A DNA stretch of 64,000 bases from Riptortus pedestris (GCA_019009955.1 CM032228.1:96592501-96656500), one strand, 5' to 3'; numbered from the stretch's first letter, positions 21,343-33,796 are shown. Notes: generated from the sequence alone by a model not told the origin. Numbers and translations are program-made.

Positions 21343-21468
21343 TTTTTAACGGACCTCATTTTTGTCATCTACTAGGTTGGATCAATGGGCAGTTGAAGAA
21401 ATGTTTTAAAAATCGTGTCATTAGTATGACTTCAATAGCTGATTTCCCTTGAGGGAAATCAGCTAAAA
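21343..21468 (+). repeat. Family B terminal segment with near-perfect palindrome
   Basis: Positions 21438-21467 read as an almost perfect inverted repeat: agctgatttccctt then gagggaaatcagct, followed by aaaatg. This is the best-preserved copy of the palindromic family B end. Confidence 0.7.
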
Positions 21469-22084
21469 TGAAAAAACTGACATGAAATGTTTGCCGAGAA
21501 ACTAATACGAAATGAAAAGTAGTGTTTTTTTCATTTCAAGGCTCCCTTACAATACTCACTTCTGTTTGTTCTTAAGAATAATAATCTAGGAAAAGTAGAA
21601 AGTGAAAGAATTAGTAGAAAAACTAGCCTTGTTTAATTTGGTACAGTCATTTGTGCCACATACAAGAAAATCAATTTTTGCCTTTTAACCTCACCTTAGA
21701 AGTGACAATCTGAAAAATAAGGAGAAATCTTGGTGGTACTATATAAAAAAGACTCAATTAGTACTTCATGGAGTATGTTGATGTGTTGATCAGTGCTGGT
21801 AATACCATGGCATTGGCAAGGAAGAGCTTGACCAAACAGCAGAAGATCTTCGACTCAGAAAAGACTACATATATGAGAAAAATTGGAGTCTTTGTCAAAT
21901 GGTAGCAAAGATCAGATGTTTCTGCAAATGGCTCTCTGCTTTAAGAGTCTCTTCAGGAAGGCAAAATTGTAAATATACAAAATGACCATTGGACTAACAG
22001 TTATATGCTGGCACTGAAATGTGAATTCTCATCAAGGAAAGCATTAAGGCTCTACTAATCTGAGAGGGAAAAGCCCAAAGAAAG

Positions 22085-22400
22085 ATATTAGGTCATGTGA
22101 GAGAGCAGCACAGACAGCAGATCAGAAGCATCACAACAAACTGTTGTATAAAGTTACATGGCAAGACTGATATCGTCTGTGCTATTAAGAAAGGTAGATT
22201 GAGCTGGTTAGTGTGCATTGAGAGTATGAAGCCCAGACTAAGGAAGAAAATGTTGAATGGTATACAAGGTAGAGCAAGCAAGTCGCAGCCCCATGTAAAG
22301 ATGGCTGGATGAACCGAGGACTCATGGATCCAGAACTGAAAGATCCCCCTACAGACCACACAAAATGAATTAAAATTGTAGGAGACCCCATGACAGCTTT
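22085..22400 (+). pseudogene. LINE 3'-end fossil (RT C-terminal domain)
   Basis: One frame reads KKGRLSWLVCIESMKPRLRK, then KMLNGIQGRASKSQPHVKM. This recalls the C-terminal 'RL.WLGH..RM...R.PKK.L.G...G.R..GRP...W' pattern common in arthropod non-LTR retrotransposons. A stop falls near 22311 and the following sequence is degenerate. No RT catalytic motif was seen upstream. The overlapping minus-strand frame is a shadow. Confidence 0.4.
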
Positions 22401-22429
22401 GCCTTCTCCTCAAGCTGATAAGGAGGTAT

Positions 22430-22890
22430 GAAGGTCTTTTATATCAGTATGGTTTATTAATATCTTACCAAAGCATTTGGAAAAAGAAAAGTAAAAAATA
22501 AAATAAATAATTTCTCATGGCAAAAAGATTAAATGTAAAATCAAATTTATTAATATCAGTAGAAATGTAATGCAAAAGTGAAATTAATTGACTATGACAG
22601 ATAAGTATTGAAAAGTATGGTTTGAATACAAAAACAAACAAATTATATGACGGGTCTAAAAAATTGTTTTAAAAAAAATTATTTTTAAGTATCTTCGCAA
22701 CTTTTAATGCAAAAGAATTATGCCAGCGAATTAATGTACAGAATTCTCCTATAAATGAGATTTTCTAGTCAATTGCATTAGGCATTTTTGGAAGAAAGCA
22801 TCAGATAGGTATTTTTAGGGGGAAATAAAGACATATTTTATAATAGCCAGTTTTAACTAAAAATACTGAACTGTATCTTCTTATTTTTTT
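22430..22890. other. Unassigned AT-rich DNA
   Basis: No recognisable gene or repeat. Confidence 0.5.
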
Positions 22891-22894
22891 TTTA

Positions 22895-23005
22895 ATAAGA
22901 TTAACGCCCACTTATACTACTATGGCTAATTAGGGATTATTTAGTTTATCTACAGGTTAGCCCTCTATTACAACCAGAGTAGGACTATGGATTTTATTTA
23001 ATGAG
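22895..23005 (-). repeat. tRNA-derived SINE (family C) body fragment
   Basis: The plus strand shows aataagattaacgcccactt, then tggctaattagggatt, tctacaggttagccctct and ccagagtaggactatggatt. This is the reverse complement of the SINE tail and body; the head is missing. Confidence 0.55.
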
Positions 23006-24885
23006 AAATTAATTAAACTTGGTTTTAAAAATGTTATTACGCTTGCTTTCCAACCTTTAAAAGTGATATCTTCAGTGATAGAATAGAAACTATGTTTTAG
23101 AATAGTTTTTACTACTGCGTGATGCAGCATCAACATCAAAATGTTAAATATAGAAATAATTTAGCAGGGATAAAGCAATCAATAGTAGGAATAACTCATT
23201 TGATTCAATTTATCTATCCAAGCATCAGATAACATTTTAAGTTCACTCCAACTGATAATACTCCAAATCACTGTAAAAAGCATAGGAACTATAAATATGT
23301 AGACATATGGAGTTTTAAATGTATTATTATATTCTATTTAACAAAAAAAAAAAAAAATGAGAACTGGATTGAACAAGGTAGTTTTGTAGTTTGCATGGAT
23401 TAGAACAAAAACTTAGAAGTATGTTCTAGTTATTTAAAACTTTATTGTAAAAGATAACTGTATATATAGATTCTTAAACTCATTGAAAACTATTTTGCTT
23501 AGAGCTCTATCTTCTATCCATTCATTCAATAGTGAGACATGTATACCACAAACCTGTCATACCCATTCGCTTTTGAATGTAATCAGCTACAACAATAGCT
23601 CAATAAAATCATTCAAAAATACCTCTTTGATCAAGCCTTTCTGAGGTTATTAACTGAAGGCACAACTACTTTTTCAATCGACTGAGGATTGTAACATTTC
23701 TGATCAATTTCAGACAATAATATAACTCTATCATGAAAGAACTGAAACACATAAAGAACATAAAATATATAATCATAAAAATATATTTCTCAATTACAGT
23801 GTAACTTTGCTACAAGAGGTATTTAACAACATGTATTTTTAATATTTCCTTTCTTTCTTTTTTTTTGTATTTGACTGTGCGTTTTCATATTTAACTTAAA
23901 TTTTGTTAGAAATCTACCAAAAGAAAAACACACACATTGAGCTTTGCTCAAATAAAATATGAGCAGTGTAAAACCTGGTACAACCAATTAAAATGTGAAT
24001 GACAAAATAGCTGGTTTAAATTTGCAGATAAAAATAAATCTACATCTTCAAAGGAATTAGTTTACAAATCAAAAACTAATATTTTATAAATGCTCAAGGT
24101 GTCATGAAACTGGCACCAGTAGGAGCATTCTCCATTTTCCAATGGCTGACATCCCAATTCAAGTGTCCAATTAATAAATCACAGCCAAATTAACAGGTTA
24201 TCAACCATTACAACAGAAACCCCACACAACCTCTTAGGCAGTATCTGCTAATGTAATTCTGCAAAGGGTATGACAAATGGAGAGATAAAACCTTATATAA
24301 GGACATACAGGTGCAGATAGTAAGTCACAGATTACATACATAAATGGTCAAAAAAAAAAGAAAAAAAAAACATTTTTGAAGTGTTGAGAGGAAACCTAAA
24401 GGTGAATTTTTTTATCATCTTTACCATTTCTTTTTAAGCTAGTTAGACAACTTAAAAAGGGACATGAATAATTTAATTGGTCATATCCAAGAAATAAGGT
24501 AAAATAATAAATTGGTATATTTTATTATACCATTAAATAAAGTTATTTCAGAAATTACAATAAAATAAATACATTCACTTTTTTTTCATGACTCTGCTCA
24601 GCCATCTTATTCCTTCCTTTAGTATTAACAAAATGGCAGGCTAAACTCTAAATTATAACTCGTATCAAACAGAAATATTAATTTTGTGTTAATATGATGA
24701 ATATATTTACAAATAACATCACAAAGGATTAGTTGATATTTATATAACATATTTTCTCTATTTGTTATATACATTTTTTTAAATTCTTCTTATACGTACA
24801 TAACCGTGATGAACGTATCATCTGATTTGCAAATAAAATTAAAATATAAAAATCACAAAATATACAGGCTAATAAAATATATTGG
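23006..24885. other. WTAP 3' flank/UTR and unassigned DNA
   Basis: No coding sequence is visible. The WTAP 3' UTR must occupy the part nearest 24885. A minus-strand AATAAA (plus TTTATT at 24521-24526) is one possible poly(A) signal about 360 bases after the stop. The rest is AT-rich, with poly(A)/poly(T) runs near 23341 and 24350. Confidence 0.4.
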
Positions 24886-25319
24886 TTATTGTCCTTCATT
24901 ATCACCATTGGTGATTATTTCTTCATCACTGTAATGAACAGTCTCTTGTTTAGATTTTTTTATAACTGAATGTTCATCACTATTCTCACTTGACGTCCGT
25001 TTTCTCTGTCCCTCAACATTGTTGTTCACAACACTATCAGAGTCCATATCTTTAGTCCTTTGAAGATCATCCATAGCATGATCAGTACAAGGTGAGTCTA
25101 ATGATTCAGAAGAACGATTCCACTTACTGTGGGGTGTAGGCAATCCGTTCATTTGGCCAGTAGGAGATTTTGGTTTATCTGTCCTCCGAAGAAGCAAGTT
25201 CTCTTGTTCTAATGTTGTAAGAGTTTCTTTAGCTTTCTTTAGCTCCTGTTGGAGATAATATATAGTGCTCTGCATACCTTCAACATCCTCATCAAGATCT
25301 TGCAAAAGCTCATCCAGTT
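24886..25319 (-). CDS. WTAP: WTAP exon 5 (last coding exon)
   Basis: The acceptor is tttgtttag, before AACTGGATG. The first two bases complete a Glu codon started in exon 4. It encodes LDELLQDLDEDVEGMQSTIY and YLQQELKKAKETLTTLEQEN, the end of the coiled coil. A low-complexity tail rich in Ser, Asp, Glu and Lys follows, including KKSKQE and a terminal acidic stretch ending NGDNEGQ. In the family this tail is poorly conserved and probably disordered. The stop is TAA at 24888-24886. Confidence 0.93.
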
Positions 25320-26929
25320 CTAAACAAAAATTCAATAGATTATAAAACAAAGGTGCAAAAATAAAAGCAAAATATGTATGCATTAAATATAAAACTAAAT
25401 TTGGAAGAGGGGGGGGAGGTAAAAAATTTCATAAAATATGCTCATATTAATATTGTAACAATATTGTTGAGTGAAATTTAGTGATAGTTTATATTAGTTA
25501 AATATTTTATGTATTGTGTTCATAAATTATGTATTAACATGTTAATAAATAACACTGTATTTACTTACACACATAATTTATATACTTTTTCTGCGGTTTT
25601 TAATTGGGAAACCATGCATAAATTGCACGGGAATAACAAACACTTCTCATATTATTGCATGATTAGGACTTATTATTATCATCACATATTAAGTACAACA
25701 TGAAATAAACATGATGCAAAATATTTATATTTTACAATGTATTACTTCTTTTTGCACACAGATTTCTGGATTCATTACATAATTTAAGTTTCATAAATAA
25801 TGTGAGGGTATAAATAACACAGTAATAAATTATACGAGTCTATAAAGTAATGGTAAATAAATTTGGTATAAATGCATAAATGATGAAGTATTTCATATAT
25901 CAATGATATCACTTGAATGGCACTAGAATCTTAAAGTAAATGAGTAAATGATTGATTTTTCAATCAATATAAAATAATCTATAAAAAATATATTTCCAAA
26001 ACCCTTTGAATAAAGTACAAAAAGATTCTACTTTTCCACTCATAAGAGTTGTTAATTCTCAGAATTGCTTGGTCAAACCATGGCTAAGCAATAAAAAAAA
26101 ATTGTAGAATATCAATATTTAACAAGATCGGTTCTATAACATTTTACGATCATAATAACAGAGATATTTTGAATTACCCCATTTAAAATCTCACTATTTC
26201 AGTTCCGATATCCATCAATAACAAATATGATCTTCAGTGTTGTCTGAAATGGTTAAATATCGAGTATGGTATAGATCAAATACACATTTTCGAGTAACGA
26301 ACGAAACATCTTAGTTCATGACATCATCACATAATGTATTTGCAAGTATCTGACAAAGTAAATGTTCAATGGAAACCATATTTGGTGTTTTCGAATAAAG
26401 CAGTCCAGAATAAAACTAATTATCTTTAAGATGACAAGAGTAGGAAAGGGGGGTTTACTGAATCTAAAAAAACAAAAATTTCTCAGATAATAATTAAGTT
26501 ACTGAAAAAAAACATACATAACAACTATAATAGAACATTAAATTTCCAATAAGTTTGGTTCTAAACACTTTCATGATCCATGTGGTGGTATAACTCTATT
26601 TCAAAGTAAAAAACCGGTGTCAAAAAGGATTGGGGGGGGGGGACTGACGGCTGAAAACCAGAAAGTACACAATACTCCCTTATTAATTGAGTTACAAAAA
26701 AAACACACGGAACACCAATTGTAGACCATCGATAGTTTAACAAGATTGGTTATATAATGATTTACTATCCGACTTATAATGAAGAAAATATTCTAATTTT
26801 TCGAATTCACTCCCCCCCCCCTAACTATTCCAGGTCCGAAATCATCCAATAACAAATACAAATCACCACTGCGGGCAGAAACTTTTTCTATTGATCATAG
26901 AAAAAAGAGAAAACACAATAACGTTGATG

Positions 26930-27200
26930 TGCTCTCAAAGCAGCTATGCAACGTAGAGTGCATAGGACCTAGACTAACCTCGACCCGTTTACTTTGAACT
27001 CACCACCCGTCTATAAAGCAGGCCAGCTCGTCCAACAAAAGCCAGTAGTCAGTTCTCTTACTAGTAAATAACAGTGCGTTCGGTGCAGCTTCAGCGATCA
27101 GTGCTTTTAGTTTCAGTACAGTGCATTTTTTTTTGTGTGAAGATTAGTGCAGTGCCATGTTTATGTGAAGATCAGTGCAAATGATGATGCCTCCGTTTGA
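26930..27200 (+). promoter_or_regulatory. Promoter-like patch (possible LTR or LINE 5' end)
   Basis: This patch is GC-richer than its surroundings. It has TATAAA at 27012-27017 and initiator-like cagt motifs at about 27043 and TCAGT at 27049-27053, then several further cagt repeats (cagtgc near 27068, 27099, 27119, 27152). Such a TATA-Inr arrangement in a short island resembles the U3/R border of an LTR or the 5' end of a retroelement more than a host promoter. No coding sequence follows. Identity is uncertain. Confidence 0.3.
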
Positions 27201-27454
27201 ACACAACTGATCAAAAGTAATCAGAGAACATAATTTATGAAAACAAAAAAATTCCTATTCAAATCTTCTGTATCTCTCAATTCAATTTCAATGTAGGGTG
27301 CTACACAACTATTTTAAAATAACCTAAATATGAAATTACAGCTTTCAATGGCTAGTTATTCCTCATTTATAATACATAATAAGGCAAAAAAAAATATAAC
27401 TGTAAATATAATGTATAATATAATATAAATGTAAATATAATGTGAAGTAACTTT

Positions 27455-27790
27455 TGTTACTTTAAATAACAAAATAAACTTTCATTAAGTGCTCATTTTA
27501 AAAAAAAAACAAACAATAGGAAACAAAATATAATGATTTTTTTATTTCAGACCACCCTTATAACCACCACTTCTGTTCATCTCTGAGAATATTAGTACAT
27601 CCTGAAGTCGAAGATGATTTAGCAGTGATACACATACCAAGTTATATAAAATTTGGTTTAGCAGTTTAGACTTGAAAAGGTAACAAACAAAATGCAAAAA
27701 TTGAGGGTATCATTCCAATCCACATGAAACAAAAAAGTATTGTGGCATTTTGAGGAAAAAAAATCAATGTACAGACAGTGGTTAAAATAT
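27455..27790 (-). repeat. Family A fragment (one decayed unit plus 5' end)
   Basis: The plus strand shows ttttgttactttaaataaca, accacccttataaccaccac, tctgagaatattagta, cacataccaagttatataaa, then aatgtacagacagtggttaa. This is the inverted order of the family A first unit and 5' terminus. Divergence is higher than in the large copies, so it is an older insertion. Confidence 0.6.
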
Positions 27791-28266
27791 TACTTAGATA
27801 AATATACATATATATATTCAAGTGGAGCTAATACTCGTTAAGACTAATTTTTAGTTTTTGTAACTAAAACTCTACCTTTGTTAAAATAAAAAAATAAAAA
27901 GTAATTTTTAAATTTTGGAATATTACTGGTTTATTCCAATAAAACTTTCTCTACATAAAAAAACCTACTTTTCTGTATTACTTATTTGTTTCCCATACAC
28001 ACACCACAGCCCCTTATCCAAAAAAAATTGCATACATTTTTTAATGGTAGTTTCTACAAAAATTGAAGTGAGCCAGTTTTTTTTACTGTCTAGTTTATCA
28101 TAGAACATAATTTATAGAACTTTCTATGGCAAACAAACATAGTTCTAAACAAATTTTTCGTATCTCTAATAGATATGGAGAAAGGCAGTCCTAAATATGA
28201 AATTTCAAAATTCTTAAGGCCAGTCATTTTTGAGGGCATACAAAGTTATATGCTGATATTATCACT

Positions 28267-28704
28267 TTAGTTTCCTTGAACCACTCTTCTGATACACAAC
28301 TCTGCTGTGTTATTAATATTTCTCAAGTAGAGTAAAGCACTGATAGACGTATAGAAATATATTTTCATTTTGTGAATTGAAAAGTAAGAAGTGGAAGAGA
28401 GTTCGGCAATGTAAATGTTTGTTTCATTATGTATTTTGAGTGGGTATTCCATTAATTCATTTCCAGTTGTAGTAGCCCATTGGATAGTTTTGGATGCACC
28501 ACTGAAGGTATGCAAACAGTATCTATCTGATGTTTGCAGTAACTGAGTTAGAGTAGCTAAGGTAGAATTCTGTAAAGAGTGTGTGATCTTTGTTAAATTT
28601 TGTGTTAGATCAGTTTTTAAGTTCTTTAATCTCCACGGAGAAGTGTGGTTAAATACCAAGAGTTTGGGAAAAAGGTGATTAATAGTTTTGTTTCTAAAGA
28701 ACAA
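28267..28704 (-). other. Unidentified 145-codon open frame in WTAP intron 4
   Basis: The frame starts MFFRNKTINHLFPKLLVF and contains a Thr/Leu/Gln-rich stretch (LTQNLTKITHSLQNSTLATL). I recognise no domain. It has no zinc-binding or catalytic motif, and no clear signal peptide at the start. It lies on the same strand as WTAP within an intron. It could be a chance frame in AT-rich DNA, part of a decayed retroelement, or an intronic gene. I do not call it a gene. Confidence 0.25.
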
Positions 28705-29233
28705 ATAAAAACGGTTTTGTGTTTATTAGTTTGCATTGATATTTCTCAACAAACAGATTACTTTAAAATGTATTTAAACAAGGGGAATTTAGAGTTCTCG
28801 AAGTTAAAATGAATTTCAAACAAATAAAATGGCATCTATACTTAGTCGTATCTACTTTAGTTGTGGCTTCCCAGTCTCGACAGAAGCTATCTGTAGGACT
28901 TAAACTAATACCTTATTTTTATAATAAACGAAATATACTACTGATTATACAAATTAATTCAAAATTTTCATTAAATTCCAAAAATCCAAATGAATATAAA
29001 AATATTGTTACAATATTTATAGACATATGAAAATATGTTGTTTAATAATTAAATGACAGCAGTGTTGTTGATTGTATTAATCAAAGATACAGTAAGTGTT
29101 TGCCTTGTTCACTGTATTATAATTCTATTAGATATCGATACTGTAGTAAGTTGAATATTTCAAAATTATAAAATAAGTAAAATGCAGTAAATAATCATTT
29201 TATATCAAATAATTTATTAAAAATTTACAATAC

Positions 29234-29388
29234 CTGACTGAGACTTTTTAACTTCTTCACTGAAACTTTTCTGTAAGGCTAAATCTCCTTCCAATTTAGC
29301 AAGCCGACCTTTTGAAACCATTGCTCCAAGTTCTTCATTCTCCTGATAAAGTAACCGACACTTGGCCATAAGCCGTTTTCCTGTATTA
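29234..29388 (-). CDS. WTAP: WTAP exon 4
   Basis: 155 nt between ttactttcag and GTATTG. Its first base completes the Ser codon begun in exon 3. It encodes NTGKRLMAKCRLLYQENEEL, then GAMVSKGRLAKLEGDLALQK and SFSEEVKKSQS. This is the most conserved coiled-coil stretch of WTAP (GK.LMAKCR.L.QEN.ELG). No stop-to-stop frame with an ATG covers it, so it is easily missed by open-frame searches. It was found from homology and splice sites. Confidence 0.93.
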
Positions 29389-31663
29389 CTGAAAGTAAAA
29401 ACATTTCCTTATTCTAAATATGAACAAATGTTTTTGAAGTGAAGAACCAAAATGACAATTGTTAGTAGAAGAATAAGAAGAAAATTATTATTATTACTAT
29501 GGTTTCATGTCTTATTTGCTTAATACTTAATATGCAATATAGTCATTGAAGGATCTGTGCCTTTACCATCAGTGTCCATGACCACCCCTAGTGGTTCTCA
29601 ACAAGGCTTCTGTAATAATAAATGCCTAACCTCTACAAGTCCCGGGTCACCAAGCAGTTACCTTGGGGCTACATCTTTCTCCTAGTTTACCATGTTTCAT
29701 ATTCAATGACAATCTAAAGATTCCATTCTTTTCACAAAATCTAACCTTAAGAGACCTCTAAGAGTTCTGCCCTTCTTTATACCACAATCTGGTTTGTCAT
29801 CAAATCCTCTAGCCCGGAATGTAGTCATACCGTCTTAGTTCCTTTGTGTAGTAGAACTTCTCCTGATGAGGTGTCATATGGATGCGATACTAGTTGAGAA
29901 ATAAAAATGATTTGAATAATCATTTGAAGTTTTCATTTTTGTTGACCTTCCACCATAGATCATCTTTGTATATATTCTGTACCAAGTTGTGCGGGCCACA
30001 CAGACTAATCAATCTCACTGATCAATATCAAGAAGTTTCAATCACTAATGAATTCACCATCTGCTCTTAGAACTAAATATGTGACCATCACAATTAGTTT
30101 TAGCAAAATTCTCTTTAAAGGAATATGCTGTTACCTTAGGAAAATATGAGCTGACAAACTGAGTCCAAGACCAAGAACTATTCATAAACAGATTAGTCAT
30201 AATAGTTTAATAACTATTCATTATGAAGTCCCTAGATGACAAAACCCTACTTAATCAAATTTGAATATGTATTAAAATATATTTTACAAAATTTGCAGAT
30301 CTATATTCATTAAGCAGTAGCACCAATAAAGAGATTAAATATATCGTGTAACACGTTTTGTTAAAATACATACTCAGATAAGATTTTATTATTTATTTTT
30401 TTTACTTCTATCGATCCTGATGAAATTCAATCCACTGACTCTTTGATATTAAATGCATTTAAAAAAACTAAGGTTTTTTCTTCATCAAATGTGGTACTCT
30501 TTATCATTTATCCTCTATCAGAATATGTGCTGCAAGAATTAAAGCATCACCTTCCATACATTTTCAGTATTGTTCCATGCACTAATTAACCTCTCAATTT
30601 CAAACTATGGTTTCTTTCAGAACACTTTATTTTATCCTACAACTTCACACAAAATATTATTGATTGTTCTCTTTGCCTTTAATCCTTTATTCTATGCATG
30701 CACACTTTTAATGTTTTACGGCTGGCGCTGGTTTTGGAGTATTTCCTGTAACACAGCTTTACAACCAATTAAATTTCCATTATAAGTGAATATGCCTTAG
30801 TCTGAAATGTTTCCCTTCTCAATGTACATGTTTGCTTTTATCATAAATTAAGCTGAACTACAATCAGGTCTTATATAGCTTTGAACATCTGAAATATGAA
30901 TGGAATGCTTAGTGTTGTCTAAAAAATCATCGACTTAGTTACTGGTTTGACCATTCAGGTTGATCAATTTTTGATTGTAAAGACATTGTAGTTATGACTT
31001 TAATACCCTTAGATATAAGGAAGCCTACATGTTGATAATACTTCCCTTGATGGCTGTTAATAGACTAAAATCCTTTACTTACTAGAGCATAAAACTGCTA
31101 GTCTAGACCTTGGTGTTATTTACATTTCATTATAAGCCTAGTCAAAGAGGAGTAGAAGGATTCCTTCTACTGTTCTAATGCATCCTCATAAGATATATGT
31201 ACAATGCCCAATAGTATATTGCTGAATTACTCCTTCATTCTAATTCTCTAGACTCTTTTGTCAATGTAGCTATACAAGAGTACTTTAATCCAGAGAACCA
31301 GAAGTCATAGATTTGGTACATTGCTTGTTCTATCCATACAAATAAACATTTGCCAATAGAAACCACCTCACTCCATTGGGTCAAAAAACTAAACATATAC
31401 TCTCTAAAGAGGATTCCTATTAATTTCTCTCAAAACTCCTTTTTTTATTCAGCTTTAGAACTAGCAGCAAATATGATTTTATCAGACAATGTAATATTAG
31501 AGTTAAGTAGCAAACATCCAAAAAGGGACTCTCTTGGTAACATTTTGCAAGTAGAGCATAGCTTGGATGATTTCTAAACGCCACATAAAACAGTAACTCT
31601 ATATATGTATGAAGAATACTACCAAACAGTATACTAGTGAAATAAGCCACAGTAAGAACTTAC
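29389..31663 (-). other. WTAP intron 3
   Basis: 2.3 kb, GTAAGT...TTTCAG on the minus strand. I see no recognisable gene or well-preserved repeat in it. The 71-codon plus-strand frame near 30570 is not supported by any motif. Confidence 0.6.
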
Positions 31664-31842
31664 CTATCAGGAGTAAATTTCCAAGCAGACAATTCATTTT
31701 GAGTGTCATCAAGGCGTGTTCGTGTATCAGATAGTTCTTGCCTTAACCTTTGAAGAAGTAGATTAACAGCTGGATCTAGGAGAGTATTTCTCAAAGCACC
31801 ATTACTAGGTGCCTGACTCACTTTCAATTCAGAGAGTTGGCC
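31664..31842 (-). CDS. WTAP: WTAP exon 3
   Basis: 179 nt between tatttttttcag-type acceptor sequence and a consensus GTAAGT donor. It encodes GQLSELKVSQAPSNGALRNT, LLDPAVNLLLQRLRQELSDT and RTRLDDTQNELSAWKFTPD. The (M/L)LDPA.NL and NELSAWKFTPD blocks are hallmarks of WTAP. Phase 0 at entry, phase 2 at exit. Confidence 0.95.
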
Positions 31843-32438
31843 CTGAAAAAATAAAAATAAAGAAGAATTTGATCCAGTAAGTCTTATAAGAAACAAAATA
31901 TTTTAATTAAATATGGAGCAATACAGAAATATGAACAACTACAGGCAATACAATAATAATGCCTACTACGTAAGATTTATTTAAACACCAAGTTATACAT
32001 TCAAATAGTTACAATAAAAATATCTCAGTAATCAGCAAAATCAGAATAAAATTGCCAGAATAACTGGATTATGAAAGTAAGATTTAGAAAATAAAAGAGA
32101 AATAAGACAAGAAGGGTAACAATTTTGAATTTCAGATTAGACTAGGAGAACTTAAAGGTTCCTGATTTAAATGAAAATTTCAATTACAATGAAATTTAAT
32201 TGATTCATTGTAACAGACAATATTTTTAAATTTTTTTTTTTTTTTTTTAAGGGTTGATAAAAATAATCATGTTCACAGCTACTGATTAGTGGAACATTCC
32301 AAGTATTGTTTAGTAGCATGAAAACAAAATAATAGAGGAAATGTTTTCTATATTTTTAAAAATATAAAGTATTTCAGAATTAAAAAAAAGGAAAATATGA
32401 AGAAAATTTTCACAAAATGATAGTCTTAATAATCTTAC
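31843..32438 (-). other. WTAP intron 2
   Basis: A 596-base intron (GTAAGA...TTTCAG on the minus strand), AT-rich with a poly(T) run near 32230. Nothing else is seen. Confidence 0.75.
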
Positions 32439-32563
32439 TGCATATTCCTGCATATCTTGCTCCTTAGCTGCAAGCCTCCTCATCAATACTCGTTCTCTAA
32501 AGGAGAGCTCACTAATTTGATTTTTTAATTTTTCTTCAGACTCCTTTGCTGAAAGCCTTTCTT
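32439..32563 (-). CDS. WTAP: WTAP exon 2
   Basis: 125 nt from the acceptor atattacag to donor GTAAGA. Entry phase 1 completes a Glu codon. It encodes EERLSAKESEEKLKNQISEL, then SFRERVLMRRLAAKEQDMQE and YA. The ESEEKL...R...LMRRLA.KEQ(E/D)MQE block matches the coiled-coil core of WTAP. Confidence 0.95.
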
Positions 32564-33616
32564 CTGTAATATAAAACACATTAACTTATGTTTATATTTA
32601 TTTATATGTGTATATACATAAATAAAACTCTAAAGGTTTGTCTCATTATGTATTTAAATTCGAGAAGATCGATGTTTTTACATTTCTGACCATTCTAAGA
32701 AAAATGGCATCACAATTGAAAATATTGTTTGCCTGCCTGCCCATCAGTTTGTTACACAATCACTCAAAAATTGGCTCTGATTTCATCGACCCAACTATCC
32801 CAAGGTACAACCAACATAGGCTATATTAGAATTCAAATTTTCAACTGAGGGGAGGTTTACTTTGACATCGGTATATTATGCTCCCCTACCAATCATAGGA
32901 GTAGGAATATGATTAACATTAATAAGATTTCCATAGGAAACCATTTTTATTTCAACCAACGAAGATGGGTAATTAAGTTTCTAATTACTTCCAACTTTGG
33001 TCAAACCCTCATACATCCTTTAATGGTTTCATTAATGGAATGCTTGAGCAAACCTCCCAGTGCTAAGATGATTCAATCATTTTATTTTGAAAGCAAACTA
33101 GATTTATTTAAAATGAATGATAATAAGTTCTTCAATATTCGTCTAATAGTCATCCCACACTTCATGCTCAAAACTATGAATATGACTAATTTGATGGCAA
33201 TAAATGGATAATTTAGTGCTTCCGTCAATTCAATCTTTATATTTTGATGGGAAACCATTATTATATCAATATAAAATAACAGCAATCCTAAAATAAATTC
33301 GTTCAACTGCTTATATCTCTGGAAAACAAATGAATGACTGCACACTTAAAGTTACTGAGCAATTGTGTTATTGATGAGTATAATGGGGTGATTTTATGCA
33401 CCTATCTTTTTATTCAATAGATGGTATTGACAGTTTGTAGATACAGGATGTGCATGTAAAGAAAAGAGTCCTGGCCGCCCGCATGTTCCTGAAGAAACAT
33501 ATGATGGTTACTAAGCAAAATAGAAGACAACTGACATCTAGTGGCTATAATAACTAGACTATGTATTCGTTTCTCCAATAGCCAAGCCAAAGTACAATCT
33601 ATATAAATAAAACTCT

Positions 33617-33796
33617 TAATGTAGGTTGGATGAAAGAATTGGCTACGCTTCACAACTACTACTATAACAAGCTACTATAACAATTTATTAAAACGGCAGA
33701 GCACTGACGATGATGACCTGCATCGAAAGCGCTCTGCCATTTTAATAAATTGACATAGTGGAAGCATAGCCAATTCTTTCATCCTACCTACATTAG
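33617..33796. mobile_element. Foldback (hairpin) MITE 1
   Basis: This is a long imperfect palindrome. taatgtaggttggatgaaag and aattggcta at the left are mirrored by tagccaattctttcatccta and cctacatta at the right. An inner perfect part (aatttattaaaa, cggcagagc / gctctgcca, ttttaataaatt) surrounds a short centre with gacgatgatgacctgcatcg. No coding capacity. Such hairpins are typical of foldback-type non-autonomous DNA elements. Confidence 0.75.

Larger units (their letters stand above)
25320..29233 (-). other. WTAP intron 4
   Basis: This 3.9 kb intron runs GTATTG...TTTAG on the minus strand. It contains family B-like fragments near 26100-26500 and 26560-26870 (C-tracts, tccgatatccatcaataaca). 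It also holds a family A unit fragment near 27455-27790 and a GC-richer promoter-like patch near 26930-27200. A 145-codon minus-strand open frame lies at 28267-28704. No host exon is recognised in it. Confidence 0.6.

Noticed and set aside
22093..22413. 106-codon minus-strand frame
   Set aside because: It lies antisense to a LINE C-terminal fossil that has a recognisable pattern on the plus strand.
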